DNA of 64,000 nt from Brevibacterium renqingii (GTDB lineage Bacteria; Actinomycetota; Actinomycetes; Actinomycetales; Brevibacteriaceae), in the NCBI RefSeq assembly GCF_017808105.1, contig NZ_JADBHF010000003.1:124001-188000 (forward strand). The letters are read 5' to 3'. Below are positions 35,935-44,450 of the stretch, one piece after another. The notes under the pieces were generated by a model, which was not told the origin of the DNA, did no database searches, and saw nothing but the letters and a program-made list of their open reading frames with translations. The position numbers and the translations under genes are program-made. Each line of letters starts with the position of its first letter. Position 1 is the stretch's first letter.

Positions 35935-37632
35935 GTGGAAGACATCCGCCTGGACGCGCAGTGGATCGACTATCTGCTCATAGCGATCTACTTCATCTTC
36001 GTCCTCGGAATCGGCTGGTTCGCCAAGCGCGGGATCTCATCGAGCATCGAGTTCCTCCTCTCCGGGCGCAGCCTTCCGGCCTGGGTGACGGCGCTGGCCT
36101 TCGTCTCGGCCAACCTCGGCGCCGTGGAGATCATGGGGATGTCGGCCACCGGCGCGCAGTACGGCATGCCGACGATGCACTATTTCTGGATCGGCGCGGT
36201 CCCGGCCATGCTCTTCCTCGGTGTCGTCATGATGCCCTTCTACTACGGTTCGAAGGTCAGATCCGTGCCGGAGTTCATGCGCAAGCGCTTCGGCACCGGC
36301 GCCCACCTCGTCAATGCGCTGTCGTTTGCGATCGCGCAGATCCTCATCGCCGGCGTCAACCTCTTCCTGCTCGGCACGATCGTCAATCGCCTGCTCGGCT
36401 GGCCGCTGTGGATCGCCCTCGTCGTCGCCGCCGCCATCGTCCTGTCCTACATCACGCTCGGCGGGCTGACCGCTGCGATCTACAACGAGGTGCTCCAGTT
36501 CTTCGTCATCGTCGCGGCGCTGCTGCCGCTGACGATCATCGGCCTCAACCGCGTCGGCGGGTGGGACGGCCTCGTGGAGAAGGTGAGCAATGACGGGATG
36601 CTCGGCGCGGAGCAGCTGAGCAGCTGGCCGGGCGAACAGCTCTCCGGGTTCGACAACCCCGTGCTCTCGGTGGTCGGGATCGTCTTCGGTCTCGGGTTCG
36701 TGCTCTCCTTCGGCTACTGGACGACGAACTTCGTCGAGGTCCAGCGGGCCATGGCCTCGAAGAGCATCACCGCCGCGCGGCTGACGCCGATCCTCGGCGC
36801 CTTCCCGAAGATGCTCATCCCGTTCATCGTCGTCGTGCCGGGAATGATCGCGGCAGTGCTCGTGACCCAGCTGACGCAGTTCAAGCAGATCTCGGCGTCC
36901 GTCGGCGAGGCGAGCGCGCAGGCGCAGACCGGTGTGACCTACAACGATGCGCTCCTGCTGCTCATGCGCGAGGTCCTGCCCAACGGACTGCTGGGAGTTG
37001 CGATCGCCGGCCTCCTCGCGGCGTTCATGGCCGGAATGGCCGCCAACATCTCCGCCTTCAACACGGTCTTCAGCTACGACCTGTGGCAGCAGTACGTGGT
37101 CAAGGACCGCGAGGACGACTACTACCTCAAGGTCGGCCGCATCGCCACCATCGGCGCCTGCGTCGTCGCGATCTTCACCGCGCTCATCGCCGGCAACTTC
37201 TCCAACCTGATGGACTACCTGCAGACGCTGTTCGGCTTCTTCAACGCCCCGCTGTTCGCGACGTTCATCCTCGGCATGTTCTGGAAGCGCATGAGCGCGA
37301 CCGCCGGTTGGGTCGGTCTCGTCGGAGGCACGCTCTCGGCCGTGGCCGTCTTCATCCTCGCCGAGACCGGGGTCTTCGATCTGCCCGGCCAGGGCGCGGC
37401 GTTCCTGGCCGCCAGCACGGCCTTCGTCGTCGACATCGTCCTCTCGGTGATCGTCACGTTCCGGACCGCACCGAAGCCGGCCCATGAGCTGCGCGGGCTC
37501 GTGTACTCCGAGACGCCGAAGGCCGACTTCGAGGATCTGGGCGAACCGAAGCCGCCGATCTGGAAGCGTCCGGTGCCCGTGGCGGGTCTCGCACTGGTGC
37601 TGGTCATCATCCTCAACGTCAGCTTCGGGTGA
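35935..37632 (+). CDS. Sodium/solute symporter (SSS family), probably for galactose
   Basis: 565 residues with about 14 hydrophobic segments. Family features: FLLSGRSLPAWVTALAFVSANLGAVEIMGMSATGAQYG, FGYWTTNFVEVQRAMASKS, and GLLAAFMAGMAANISAFNTVF. The GTG at 35935 (VEDIRLDAQWIDY) is chosen because ttggagg lies 6 bases upstream. Context with galK, galT and galM suggests galactose, which sequence alone does not prove. Confidence 0.88.
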   Translation: MEDIRLDAQWIDYLLIAIYFIFVLGIGWFAKRGISSSIEFLLSGRSLPAWVTALAFVSANLGAVEIMGMSATGAQYGMPTMHYFWIGAVPAMLFLGVVMMPFYYGSKVRSVPEFMRKRFGTGAHLVNALSFAIAQILIAGVNLFLLGTIVNRLLGWPLWIALVVAAAIVLSYITLGGLTAAIYNEVLQFFVIVAALLPLTIIGLNRVGGWDGLVEKVSNDGMLGAEQLSSWPGEQLSGFDNPVLSVVGIVFGLGFVLSFGYWTTNFVEVQRAMASKSITAARLTPILGAFPKMLIPFIVVVPGMIAAVLVTQLTQFKQISASVGEASAQAQTGVTYNDALLLLMREVLPNGLLGVAIAGLLAAFMAGMAANISAFNTVFSYDLWQQYVVKDREDDYYLKVGRIATIGACVVAIFTALIAGNFSNLMDYLQTLFGFFNAPLFATFILGMFWKRMSATAGWVGLVGGTLSAVAVFILAETGVFDLPGQGAAFLAASTAFVVDIVLSVIVTFRTAPKPAHELRGLVYSETPKADFEDLGEPKPPIWKRPVPVAGLALVLVIILNVSFG

Positions 37633-37649
37633 AGGAGCAAGTGAGAACA

Positions 37650-37934
37650 ATGAGCAATGCGAACGAACTGACCAAGACTGCGGGCGCCTTCGACATCCGC
37701 AATTTCATCGGAGTGCTGCTGGGGATCTTCGGGATCATCCTCGCGATTGCGGGCCTCGTCGACTTCACCCCCGACGAGGCTCGGCGGACCGGCGGAATCG
37801 ATGCGAACCTCTGGACCGGTGTCGGTCTCGTCCTCGCAGCGATCGCCTTCCTCGGCTGGGCCAAGCTGCGCCCGCTCCGCATCGTCGACACTCAGGGGCC
37901 GACTTCGGAGCTGGACGGCGATCAGGAAGCCTAG
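37650..37934 (+). CDS. Small two-helix membrane protein next to the symporter
   Basis: 94 residues, not recognised. Two hydrophobic segments (about 20-39 and 58-74) around FTPDEARRTGGIDANLWTG; charged ends. The message continues from the symporter: aaggag lies upstream of both the ATG at 37650 and a GTG at 37641, so the start is uncertain by three codons. Possibly an accessory subunit of the symporter. Confidence 0.7.
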   Translation: MSNANELTKTAGAFDIRNFIGVLLGIFGIILAIAGLVDFTPDEARRTGGIDANLWTGVGLVLAAIAFLGWAKLRPLRIVDTQGPTSELDGDQEA

Positions 37935-37941
37935 CGCCTCC

Positions 37942-38029
37942 CGGAGGCCTGAGCAGCCCCGGACAGCACCCTAGGGGCCTGAGATCGGGAAGTTCCGCGC
38001 CCGAGAGGCCTGAGCAGCGCCGGACAGCG
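37942..38029. repeat. Two diverged repeats beyond the galK stop
   Basis: Sequences around gaggcctgagcagc and ccggacagc occur at 37942-37968 and 38002-38029, about 60 bases apart, between the convergent small membrane gene and galK. Confidence 0.8.
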
Positions 38030-38030
38030 C

Positions 38031-39341
38031 TCAGCCGATTCGGCCGGCGCCGCGGCCGGCGCTGACGGCGAAGATGTCGGGGGCCGCGAAACCGGTCTCG
38101 GCGAACGCCGCGGTCACGGCCGCACCCACCACATCGGCATCGTCTGCGTCGATGAGGGCGATCGCCGAACCTCCGAAGCCGCCGCCGATCATCCGGGCAC
38201 CGATCGCCCCGGCCGCCATCGCCGCCTCGACCGCGGTGTCGAGCTCGGCGCATGAGACCTCGTAGTCACGGGCCAGCGAATCGTGGGAGGCGCACAGGAG
38301 CTCGCCGATCCCCCGGATCCTGTCGCCGGCGCCTTCCAGGAGTTCGCCGGCGCCTTCCAGACGTTCGCCGGCGCCTTCCAGGAGTTCGCCGGCACTTTCC
38401 AGGAGTTCGACTGTGGTCCGGACGCGGGCGTTCTCGCCCATCACATGCCGCACCCGTTTCCGCTGTTCCTCCGTGAGTCGGCCGAGGTCGGTTCCCTCGT
38501 CGACTTCGCGCAGGCTCTCGACGCCGAAGAGCCCCGCGGCTTCCTCGCAGGTCCGTCTCCGGTCGCCGTAGCCGCTCTCGCTGTGGGAGTGGGAGACACG
38601 AGTGTCGATGACGAGCAGCCGCAGCCCTTCGGCGTCGAGGTCGAAGGGGACGTGCCGGATGCTGAGATCTTGGCAGTCGAGGAAGAGCGCATGCCCGGCT
38701 TCGGTCATGATGGAGGCGGCCTGGTCGACGATGCCGGTCGGTGCGCCGACGAAGTCGTTCTCGGCCCGCTGGGTCAGCAGCACCTTCTCCCGGTGGCTGA
38801 GACCGAGATCGAAGACTTCGTCGAGGGCGATGAGGACCGCCACCTCGAGGGCATGGGAAGAGGACAGTCCGGCTCCGACGGGCACGGTCGACTCGATGTA
38901 GAGGTCGACGCCGCCGATGACGTTGCCTGTCGTCTTGGCGATCTCGTCGACGACGCCCGCGGGATGGCTGAGCCAGCCGCGGAGCTCTCCGGGCACGAGC
39001 TCCTCTGCCGTGAACTGGCCGCACAGCCGCTGACCGGAGCCGTCCCGGTGGTCGGAGACGATGCGGATGCTCTCCTCGCACCGAGGCGGCTCCGCGATCG
39101 CCGGTTCCCAAACGTCGTCGGCAGCCCCGGCATGCGTCTGCCTCCGGGGCCGACGGCCGATGGCCACATGCACTGCCCTGTCGATGGCGATCGGCAGGAC
39201 GAGTCCGTTGTTGTAATCCGTATGCTCACCGATGAGGTTGACCCGTCCGGGGGCACGAAAGCAACCCAGCGGCGGATAGCCGAACAGCGCGACGAATTCG
39301 TCGGCCAGGCTCGCGGCAGTCGGGGTCGATGCCGCGCTCAT
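38031..39341 (-). CDS. galK: Galactokinase
   Basis: GHMP kinase making galactose-1-phosphate. RAPGRVNLIGEHTDYNNGLVLP near the N-terminus, ATP loop VPVGAGLSSSHALEVAV, and C-terminal RMIGGGFGGSAIAL. The ATG at 39339-39341 overlaps the galT stop (ATGA). 436 residues, longer than usual: after GENARVRTTVELLE there are about three extra seven-residue repeats of type ELLEGAG, in a helical region before ELLCASHDSL. Confidence 0.95.
   Translation of the reverse strand: MSAASTPTAASLADEFVALFGYPPLGCFRAPGRVNLIGEHTDYNNGLVLPIAIDRAVHVAIGRRPRRQTHAGAADDVWEPAIAEPPRCEESIRIVSDHRDGSGQRLCGQFTAEELVPGELRGWLSHPAGVVDEIAKTTGNVIGGVDLYIESTVPVGAGLSSSHALEVAVLIALDEVFDLGLSHREKVLLTQRAENDFVGAPTGIVDQAASIMTEAGHALFLDCQDLSIRHVPFDLDAEGLRLLVIDTRVSHSHSESGYGDRRRTCEEAAGLFGVESLREVDEGTDLGRLTEEQRKRVRHVMGENARVRTTVELLESAGELLEGAGERLEGAGELLEGAGDRIRGIGELLCASHDSLARDYEVSCAELDTAVEAAMAAGAIGARMIGGGFGGSAIALIDADDADVVGAAVTAAFAETGFAAPDIFAVSAGRGAGRIG
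38325..38408. repeat. Four 21-bp tandem units inside galK
   Basis: Units start at 38325, 38346, 38367 and 38388, built on gccggcgccttccaggagttc. They encode seven-residue repeats (E/R)LLEGAG in frame. Confidence 0.95.
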
Positions 39342-40504
39342 CGCTGTGCCTGCTCGTGTGCGGACGTCGCCGACCCTGGCACGGAAGCTCCCGCAGTTCG
39401 AGCAGGGGTGACTGCGCGGAGTCTCGCCGCGGTCTCCTCGGCCGAGACGTCTCCGACGAAGGCACCCATGGCTGCTTCGGATCCGGCGAGGAACTTGAGC
39501 TTGTTCTCGGCTCGCCTGGGGCTGGTGATCTCGAGATGCATCCATTCGGCCGACCGGTCCTCGCAGTTGACCGGCGCCTGATGCCAGGCCGCGATATAGG
39601 GAGTGGGCGTCGGGTAGAGACCGTCGATGCGCTGCAGCACCTCGGGGTAGACACGAGCGAGATCATCCCGTTCGGCCGCGTCGAGTTCGTCGAGGCCGGC
39701 CACCTGCCGATGGGGGACGATGTGGACCTCGATCGGCCAGCGCGCGGCGAAGGGCACGAAGGCGGAGAAGTGCTCGGATCCGAGGACCATCCGCTCCCCC
39801 GAATCGCGTTCGAAGGAGAGGATGTCCCCCATCAGGGGCCTGCCGGTCTCGCGTCGATGCCGCTGCGCCCTGGCCGTCGTGATCGCGGTGTGTGGGGTGA
39901 CATAGGGATAAGCATAGATCTGCCCGTGCGGGTGGTTCATCGTCACACCGATCTCCTCGCCGCGATTCTCGAACACGAAGACCTGCTCGATGCCGGGCAG
40001 TGCCGAGAGTTCGGCAGTCCGGTTCGCCCAGGCGTCGATGACGGTGCGGGCACGGACCCGACCGAGCCCGGCGAAGGAGCCGTCGTGCTGGGAGGAGAAG
40101 ACGACGACTTCGCAGCGACCGAAGGCCGGCGCCGACAGCGAAGCGCTGGACAGAGCCTCGGCCGAGACCGGAGGGACCTCGCCGAGGTCGGGCCCGAGCG
40201 AGGGGAACCGGTTCTCGAAGACCACGACGTCGAAGTCGGCGGCCGGGATCTCGGTGGGACGGTGGTCGGAGGTGGGACACAGCGGGCACTCGGCAGCAGC
40301 GGGCAGATGCGTGCGCGTCTGCCGATGAGTGGCCACGGCCACCCATTCGCCGGTCAGCGCATCGAAGCGAAGCGTGCCGCTGTCGGGCCTGGGTGCGCCG
40401 GGGCGGGGATCGTCGAAGATCGCCGGAGCGGACGAGTCCGGGTCCTGGAAGAACAGAACCTCACGGCCGTCGGACAGTGTCGCTCGATGATGTGGCGATG
40501 TCAT
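39338..40504 (-). CDS. galT: Galactose-1-phosphate uridylyltransferase
   Basis: Leloir pathway enzyme: UDP-glucose plus galactose-1-phosphate to glucose-1-phosphate plus UDP-galactose. GTLRFDALTGEWVAVATHRQTR at the N-terminus, zinc-site cysteines in CPLCPTSD, and catalytic MNHPHGQIYAYPY. The ATG at 40502-40504 is chosen over one four codons upstream because ggaggtctg precedes it. 388 residues. Coupled to galK by a 4-base overlap. Confidence 0.95.
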   Translation of the reverse strand: MTSPHHRATLSDGREVLFFQDPDSSAPAIFDDPRPGAPRPDSGTLRFDALTGEWVAVATHRQTRTHLPAAAECPLCPTSDHRPTEIPAADFDVVVFENRFPSLGPDLGEVPPVSAEALSSASLSAPAFGRCEVVVFSSQHDGSFAGLGRVRARTVIDAWANRTAELSALPGIEQVFVFENRGEEIGVTMNHPHGQIYAYPYVTPHTAITTARAQRHRRETGRPLMGDILSFERDSGERMVLGSEHFSAFVPFAARWPIEVHIVPHRQVAGLDELDAAERDDLARVYPEVLQRIDGLYPTPTPYIAAWHQAPVNCEDRSAEWMHLEITSPRRAENKLKFLAGSEAAMGAFVGDVSAEETAARLRAVTPARTAGASVPGSATSAHEQAQR

Positions 40505-40520
40505 CAGACCTCCCAAAACT

Positions 40521-40540
40521 GATCATTTTCGATCATAATG
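40521..40540 (-). promoter_or_regulatory. Candidate DeoR-type operator upstream of galT
   Basis: gatcattttc and gatcataatg follow each other (40521-40530, 40531-40540), a 10-bp direct repeat 17 bases before the galT ATG. CATTAT or TAGCAT on the minus strand could be the -10. Confidence 0.5.
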
Positions 40541-40621
40541 CTAACACCTGGTGTCCTCAGCGGGGCCTGGGCGTAGGATATTCGGAACCGACATCCCAAC
40601 CGCCGCCGATTCCGGAGCCGC

Positions 40622-41668
40622 ATGACTGCCAGCATCGAACTCATCTGCGAGGACTCTTCGGTGCTCGTCTCCCCCACTGGCGCGAGCCTGCACCGCTACA
40701 CCGTGGGCGAGCGTGCGGTTGTGGTTTCGATGGGCACCTTCGACGGCGCGGTGCTCGCCCCCTGGCCCAACCGGATCGCCGATGGCCGATACGACTTCGA
40801 AGGCCGCAGCCATCAGCTGCCGATCACCGAGCCCGCACGCCGCACAGCCCTGCACGGCCTCGTCGCCGAAGCCGACTGGACCGTGGTCGAGGCGGATGAG
40901 TCCTCGGTGAGGCTCGAACTCGCACTGGAGCCGACTCAGGGGCATCCATTCCCGTTCGCACTGAGTATGGCTTACGACCTTCGCGACGACGGCCTGCGGA
41001 TCCGCGCCGAGGCGCGCAACACGGGATCGCACCGGGCCCCGTTCGGCTTCGGCTTCCATCCGTGGTTCGCACCCGGCGCGCATGCAGGCTCCTCTGACAG
41101 AGTCGACGATTCCTGCGACAGAGTCGACGATTCCTGCGATAGAGTCGACGACGCTCAACTGGTCGTTCCTGCCGCGGCCTGGCTCGAGACCGATGAGCGT
41201 CTCATCCCGACCGGCGTCCGCCCCTTCGACGACGGCACGGTCGTCCCCGTCGACCACGGCGTCGAGGAATCCGACTGCATCGTCTGCAAGGACTTCCGAG
41301 CGCTGCGCACGATCGGCGCCACGCAGCTCGATGACTCCTTCAGCGCACCGAGGCGCGACGTCGACGGCTGGTCGCGGGCGCGTGTGAGGGGCACCGATGA
41401 CCGCGAGATCGTCATCGGCATCGGTCCGGGTTTCCGAACGTGGCAGGTGTACACCGGTGACGGCCTCGAGGCCGCTCTGGCCCGCCGGGCGATTGCGATC
41501 GAGCCGATGACCTGCCCGCCGAATGCCTTCGCATCCGGCGTCGAGGGCGAGGACTTCGATGTCGTCGAACCCGGCGGCACGCTGACCGTCGAGTGGAGCA
41601 TCTCCCTGGCACCGGACGGCAACGCCTCACCATCGGCCGACGGAGTCGCGAGTCCCCCTTCCGCCTGA
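40622..41668 (+). CDS. galM: Aldose 1-epimerase family protein (galactose mutarotase)
   Basis: 348 residues. LAPWPNRIADGRYDFEG, TALHGLV with a catalytic His, and FGFHPWFAPG with the second His; an acidic residue is expected near the C-terminus (AIAIEPMTCPPNAF). It interconverts alpha and beta galactose before galactokinase. Divergent from galT. Unusual: the loop after APGAHAGS carries three seven-residue repeats of type DRVDDSC. Confidence 0.9.
   Translation: MTASIELICEDSSVLVSPTGASLHRYTVGERAVVVSMGTFDGAVLAPWPNRIADGRYDFEGRSHQLPITEPARRTALHGLVAEADWTVVEADESSVRLELALEPTQGHPFPFALSMAYDLRDDGLRIRAEARNTGSHRAPFGFGFHPWFAPGAHAGSSDRVDDSCDRVDDSCDRVDDAQLVVPAAAWLETDERLIPTGVRPFDDGTVVPVDHGVEESDCIVCKDFRALRTIGATQLDDSFSAPRRDVDGWSRARVRGTDDREIVIGIGPGFRTWQVYTGDGLEAALARRAIAIEPMTCPPNAFASGVEGEDFDVVEPGGTLTVEWSISLAPDGNASPSADGVASPPSA
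41096..41152. repeat. 21-bp tandem units inside galM
   Basis: Units at 41096-41116, 41117-41137 and 41138 onward (diverging after 15 bases), encoding DRVDDSC repeats in frame. The first two copies are identical. Confidence 0.95.
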
Positions 41669-41759
41669 CAGCGATCCTTCCTCGCACAAGGGTGCCCTGA
41701 TAAGTTGCGGTTACAGGCAGATTGCCAGTGACTGCATCCAATCCGCGAGAGGGACGATC

Positions 41760-42602
41760 ATGTCGACACCGCAGAACCCGAACGACCCGGACAACGGCCA
41801 GGCACAGGATCAGAATCCTGCCGACCCGATCCCGAACGGCCAGGAGCCCGACTCCGGCGACCAGGGACAGGAGCATCCGACCATGCAGGATCCGCAGGCC
41901 GGCTTCCAGCAGGGCACCTATGACCCGAACGCCCATGGCTCCTACCAGCCGGGGGCCGCACAGCCCGACTACGATCAGCCCGGCCAGGCGGCACAGGGCC
42001 CCGGCTACGACCAGCCGGGCCAGGCGGCGCAGGACCCGGGCTACGACCAGCCGGGCCAGACGGCGCAGAACCCGGGCTACGACCAGCCAGGCGCCTATTC
42101 GCAGCCAGGCGCCTATTCGCAGCCAGGCGCCTATTCGCAGCTAGGGGACTATTCCCAACCGGGTGCCTATTCTCAGCCCGGTCCCTATCAGCCGGGAGCA
42201 GCCTACCCGCAGGGCTATCCTCAAGCCGCCTATGGTCAGCCCCACGGCGCGACGACGGGCGAGAAGGGCTTCTTCAAGTCGCTGTTCGATATCCGCTTCG
42301 ACAGCTTCATCGCGGTCAAGTGGGCGGGCTTCATCTACATCATCGCGATCATCGTCGCCGCGCTCTCCTACCTGGGCACCATCGTCGCCGGCATCAGCGC
42401 GGGCATCGCAGCCGGCTCCGCCGCTAGCTATTTCACCGACGGCCCGAGCTTCAATGTGCTGCCGCTGATCCTGTCGATCCTCTTCGGCTGGATCATCCCG
42501 GCACTGTGGGTCATCGGAGTCCGCCTCGTCCTCGAACTCATCGTCTCGAACATCAAGACCGCCGAGAACACGAAGAGGATCGCCGACTCCGTCGCCCGCT
42601 GA
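41760..42602 (+). CDS. DUF4282 membrane protein with Pro/Gln/Tyr-rich N-terminal half
   Basis: 280 residues. The first 165 are disordered-looking and repetitive: four YDQPGQAAQ units, then a run of GAYSQP units. The C-terminal 110 hold the DUF4282 domain: KGFFKSLFDIRFDSFIAVKWAGFIYIIAIIVAALSYLG, a Gly/Ala-rich loop, and a second hydrophobic pair ending RLVLELIVSNIKTAENTK. Function unknown; such tails occur in actinobacterial envelope proteins. Confidence 0.85.
   Translation: MSTPQNPNDPDNGQAQDQNPADPIPNGQEPDSGDQGQEHPTMQDPQAGFQQGTYDPNAHGSYQPGAAQPDYDQPGQAAQGPGYDQPGQAAQDPGYDQPGQTAQNPGYDQPGAYSQPGAYSQPGAYSQLGDYSQPGAYSQPGPYQPGAAYPQGYPQAAYGQPHGATTGEKGFFKSLFDIRFDSFIAVKWAGFIYIIAIIVAALSYLGTIVAGISAGIAAGSAASYFTDGPSFNVLPLILSILFGWIIPALWVIGVRLVLELIVSNIKTAENTKRIADSVAR
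41970..42190. repeat. 36-bp and 18-bp tandem repeats in the DUF4282 gene
   Basis: 36-bp units start at 41970, 42006, 42042 and 42078. After them 18-bp units on ggcgcctattcgcagcca follow to about 42190 with growing divergence. Confidence 0.85.
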
Positions 42603-42625
42603 GGCCCTTGCGGCCGAGAGCTCGG

Positions 42626-42671
42626 TCTGCGACAGACAGCTCGAGATGTACCCAGAGCTGTCTGTCGCAGA
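42626..42671. terminator. Perfect 17-bp stem hairpin between DUF4282 gene and tRNA genes
   Basis: tctgcgacagacagctc (42626-42642) and its exact complement (42655-42671), 12-base loop. Suitable as a two-way terminator for the plus-strand gene and the minus-strand tRNAs; no T-tract. Confidence 0.75.
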
Positions 42672-42756
42672 TGGGGCCGTCGACGGATCCGCCGCGGGAG
42701 AGCACCCGTGAATTAGAGCGAGCCCCACATCGACGTATCGATGCAGGGCTCTGCCG

Positions 42757-42829
42757 TACCCCCGAGCAGATTCGAACTGCCGTTACCGCCTTGAGAGGGC
42801 GGCGTCCTAGGCCACTAGACGACGGGGGC
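42757..42829 (-). tRNA. tRNA-Glu (CTC)
   Basis: 73 bases. Acceptor GCCCCCG with CGGGGGT, D arm TCGTCTAGTGGCCTAGGAC, anticodon loop CCCTCTCAAGG, T arm GGCAGTTCGAATCTGCT, discriminator A. CCA not encoded. Confidence 0.95.
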
Positions 42830-42870
42830 TTAGGAACAACACACCTGGAGCGACCTCCGGATGATGTCCG

Positions 42871-42942
42871 CTGGGCTACCAGGACTTGAACCTAGACTAA
42901 ATGAACCAGAATCACTCGTGCTGCCAATTACACCATAGCCCA
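42871..42942 (-). tRNA. tRNA-Gln (CTG)
   Basis: 72 bases. Acceptor TGGGCTA with TAGCCCA, D arm TGGTGTAATTGGCAGCA, anticodon loop ATTCTGGTT, T arm AGGTTCAAGTCCT, discriminator G. Encoded 41 bases upstream of tRNA-Glu and likely in one transcript; TTATAT about 45 bases upstream could be the -10. Confidence 0.95.
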
Positions 42943-43068
42943 CTGTCTTTCAAGGCCATCCCCGTGGAGATTTCCCTGAGCAACGAGATATAACTCTACA
43001 CAAGCACCCCGCCCGACGACAAATCCCAGAGCCCTTTTTCGGTGTGACCTTCTTAACACCGCGGCGCG

Positions 43069-43131
43069 GGCCCGGAACCGCCGGTGACCAGCAGCCGCGC
43101 AGGCCCGGAACCGCCGGTGACCAGCAGCCGC
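43069..43131. repeat. 30-bp exact direct repeat, period 33
   Basis: 43069-43098 and 43102-43131 are identical, separated by gca. Both lie beyond the hydrolase stop; the right copy forms half of the hairpin listed next. Confidence 0.95.
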
Positions 43132-43149
43132 ACGGCTGCCGATCACCGG
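43114..43149 (-). terminator. Hairpin beyond the hydrolase gene
   Basis: ccggtga-3-gcagccg, 2-base loop, cggctgc-3-tcaccgg: two 7-bp helices with an internal loop, 14 bases after the hydrolase stop on the minus strand. No T-tract. Confidence 0.5.
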
Positions 43150-43163
43150 CGTCGGCACGCCCC

Positions 43164-44450
43164 TCAGCCTCGCGCGAGGCCGATGAGCCGGTCGAGCACC
43201 CGGTATCCGTCGGCGCGCAGGCCGTTGTGCTCGTATTCGTTCGTCACCCACGGTTCGACCCCGCCGAGGTGCTCGACCGTGGCCAGCGAATGCTCCACGG
43301 GCACATAGGCGTCCTCGAAGTACACTGCCGCCGCGCCGCGCACATCGGCCGCCTGCAGCGCAGCGACATCGTACAGCTGCGGCCACTGACGCCCGGCCAC
43401 GAGCTCGGCCACCTCGGCGAAGGGAGTCAGCTCGGGATCCTCGTGCAGGGACTCCGGTCCCGCATGCTCTCCCGCCAGCAGGGTGAGGTCCTCGCGCACC
43501 TGGTCGGGCATGGCGCGTCGGGCCGCCCAGTTCGTCGTCGACCCATCGGCCCAGCAGGACTCGTGCACGATCGCATAGAGCGGATTTCGCCCCGAGAACG
43601 GCAGCGCCGCCGCCAGGTCGTGCCGGAACGCCGCCGAGGCCGGGTCCAGGTCGAGCAGGTAGTGCAGCTTCTCGGGCCCGTCCGAGGAACCGAGGTAGTG
43701 ACCGAGGAGGCGGATGCGCTCCCCGGTCGCCCGTGCTCCGCCGGGCAGGGCGATCCCGTCTCCGGATTCGGCGAGGTCGATCAGTCGTGCCATCCTCTCC
43801 CGGTCTCCGGGGAACGCACGGTAGTGCTGCTCGGATTTGCGGATCATCCCCTGCCAGGTCCGCCCGTAGATGGCGGCCGGGTCGATGCCGATCGCCGGCA
43901 GACCGCCGGTGAAGTACACCTCGTCGAGCGAGGAGGCATGGGCGGAGACATAGCGCAGGGCGGTGAAGCCGCCGAAGGACTGCCCCAGCAGGGACCAGGA
44001 GTCCACGCCGAGGTGGTTCCGCAGGATCTCCGCGTCCTCGACGATCGAGTCGGCCCGGAAGCATGCGAGCGCCTCGGCGATCGCGGACGGGTCCTCCCCC
44101 ACCGCTTCGAGACCGGTGATGGAACCGGCTGTGGAGCCGATGGGGCTCGACCGGCCGGTGCCGCGCTGGTCGAGCATGATGACCTGGAAGTCCTCGAGCG
44201 CACGCGCGAGCCAACTGCCGGGGCTCACCGGCGTGACCGGACGCGGGGCCTCGACTCCCGGCCCGCCCTGCAGGAAGACGAGGCAGGGCTTCTGACTGTC
44301 CGCCTCGGTGGCGATGATCCGCGCGAAGACGTTGAGCGTCTCCGGCAGGCTCACCTGCGCACGTCCGAAGTGGTCGAACCCGGCGTCGAAGGTCACGTCG
44401 CGGAAGTGCAGGCCCCCGCGTGTCCAGGAGTGCTGGTCGACCGCGCTCAC
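43164..44450 (-). CDS. Alpha/beta hydrolase, proline iminopeptidase-like (S33)
   Basis: 428 residues. [15 protein letters not shown] is the oxyanion-hole motif of prolyl aminopeptidases; [14 protein letters not shown] follows; the nucleophile elbow is [14 protein letters not shown]; the C-terminus has the usual cap and [16 protein letters not shown]. It probably removes N-terminal Pro or acts on a related substrate. The GTG at 44448-44450 overlaps the gltX stop (GTGA), so it is translated from the gltX message. Confidence 0.88.
   Translation of the reverse strand: MSAVDQHSWTRGGLHFRDVTFDAGFDHFGRAQVSLPETLNVFARIIATEADSQKPCLVFLQGGPGVEAPRPVTPVSPGSWLARALEDFQVIMLDQRGTGRSSPIGSTAGSITGLEAVGEDPSAIAEALACFRADSIVEDAEILRNHLGVDSWSLLGQSFGGFTALRYVSAHASSLDEVYFTGGLPAIGIDPAAIYGRTWQGMIRKSEQHYRAFPGDRERMARLIDLAESGDGIALPGGARATGERIRLLGHYLGSSDGPEKLHYLLDLDPASAAFRHDLAAALPFSGRNPLYAIVHESCWADGSTTNWAARRAMPDQVREDLTLLAGEHAGPESLHEDPELTPFAEVAELVAGRQWPQLYDVAALQAADVRGAAAVYFEDAYVPVEHSLATVEHLGGVEPWVTNEYEHNGLRADGYRVLDRLIGLARG

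Noticed and set aside
43027..43063. cggtgt/acaccg stem next to a T-run as terminator of the hydrolase gene
   Set aside because: The T-run lies on the wrong side for either strand: it precedes the stem on plus and is an A-run on minus.
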